The notes beneath the pieces are model-generated. The model made no database searches, was not told where the DNA came from, and was given only the letters and a program-made list of their open reading frames with translations. From Siphonodentalium dalli (lineage: Eukaryota > Mollusca > Scaphopoda > Gadilida > Siphonodentaliidae): a stretch of 64,000 nt of DNA. This document shows, piece after piece, positions 62,926-64,000 of this stretch. Every line of letters begins with the position of its first letter. Within the stretch, counting starts at the first letter, position 1. The translations under genes were made by a program, and so were the position numbers. The stretch lies in the NCBI GenBank assembly GCA_032622095.1, contig CP136069.1:204396690-204460689 (forward strand), in the 5' to 3' direction.

Positions 62926-64000
62926 AAACAAATATAATTTTTTTTTTTTTTAACTTTTATAATAATAAAAAAAAAATTAATAATAAAAAGAGTTTTGTCA
63001 TTGACACTTTCATTTATTTTAGTTTTATACGATTAGTTAGGTGTGATATCCTGTTTTGAAAATATGAAGATTTTATTGCAATAGTTGCATGTAATATAAT
63101 GATATCAATAAATTACCATGTGAACATCAAATATCCAGAGTATATGAGAGTACATTTTATCGATGTTGTCATTCCAAGTGAAATCTGTTATGAAATAAGT
63201 GATGACATATGATACAGAGCTCTAGTGGGTTGTTAGATGAATTCAAAGATAAACAACACTGGTGGCTGGCTAATTGTTTATTCTATCTGTCAAATTGATT
63301 AATGGCAGCATAAGACTCTAATTTCTCTTAGGCCAAAAAAAGATATACCTGCGTTTCTGGTGACATGCAACACAAAAATAGGGGCGGATATCTGGCATGT
63401 CAAAGTGGCAGAGATAGGGATTTATCACTTTTGCTTCCAATGAGTTAACTTAAACTCCTAAACATATCCTCCGAAATCACTAAACCGTTGGATCTCACAG
63501 TGAGAGGTCCTTGGGTGAATAGGGACAGAGTTAAGAGATTTAAAACTACTCCTCCCCACCCCAAATACTTTAACCCTTTATTAAGACAAATTATTTGAGC
63601 TTTTGATTTCAAGCTGGGTACTGATATATGGATTCCTGTGATCATATCTTTGACAAATTATCAGTTATAGCTAATCGCTATCGCCAAGATATGGGTTAAA
63701 CATCTGCCGATCATGATCGGACTCTCGTTTATTCAGGTCACAATTCATAACATAACAAGATACAAATACATTTATATATATTGACATGACTTTAAGTTTA
63801 CAAAAAGATTTAAGTATAACAGGCGGAATTATACTGTAAAGTATGTTTGGCTTTATCTAACATGTACATGTAGCTTTCAGGTGGGTAGGTAGGTAGGGAT
63901 TTTATTGCAAGGTGGAATGGCATACTAAGGGTCCCCTCCATGGTGCAGGCCGAGGGTATCAATATTAATAAATAGTCAGGGATTAATTTGATAACAAATT
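62926..64000. other. AT-rich intron or intergenic sequence
   Basis: A T tract and AATAATAAAA low-complexity stretch lie at 62937-62990. Otherwise no gene, repeat terminus or RNA is recognised to the window end. Confidence 0.4.

Overview
The window looks like an AT-rich, intron-containing invertebrate nuclear genome, most likely a lophotrochozoan such as a mollusc. That placement is inferred from spliced animal genes, a tRNA-derived SINE with an AATC tail, and dense hairpin MITEs. There is no bacterial gene organisation, rRNA, functional tRNA gene or CRISPR array.

Two host genes are recognised, both on the + strand. Positions 926-1052 and 2121-2267 are the last two coding exons of an SMNDC1/SPF30-like splicing factor. 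Positions 42245-42317 are a first coding exon resembling nicotinate phosphoribosyltransferase (NAPRT), with a CpG-containing, ETS-motif promoter just upstream; the rest of that gene lies beyond the window. Two weaker - strand exon candidates lie at 30246-30351 and 32834-32959. A Tyr/Asn/Gln-rich repeat frame lies at 26915-27490.

Most of the remainder is repetitive. Positions 1-9266 carry MITEs of several families. Positions 9604-20853 are an 11.2 kb satellite of a 31-bp unit with interspersed 47-bp variants and higher-order duplications. Positions 21073-33480 carry more MITEs: hAT-like with 8-bp target duplications, piggyBac-like at TTAA, TTAA foldbacks, and a mariner-like one, plus minisatellites. 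Positions 34747-38109 are bounded by 26-bp inverted repeats next to TA. Two kinds of palindromic 20-mer arrays (CTTAAG core at 31-32 and 38.6 kb; GATATC core at 60-62.5 kb) share the same flanking sequence.

The main accessory region is 42.3-59.1 kb, inside the presumed NAPRT intron 1, with two LTR retroelements on the - strand. E1 (44502-51384) is an apparently intact Ty3/gypsy element: LTR, tRNA-Leu primer site, an extra ORF with all four SGNH-hydrolase sequence blocks, gag, a UUUAAAC -1 frameshift site at the gag stop, pol, LTR. E2 (51535-59137) has two visibly identical 213-bp LTRs, a TCTC target duplication and a tRNA-Ser primer site. Its only long ORF is a 1176-1192 codon protein unlike Gag-Pol. 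A 2184-bp block (42320-44503 = 51384-53567) containing one E2 LTR and the 3' end of its ORF is present on both sides of E1; it is either a very recent duplication or a merged-haplotype assembly join.

The most unusual observations are the SGNH ORF in E1, the E2 protein, the duplicated block, and the flank-sharing palindrome arrays.
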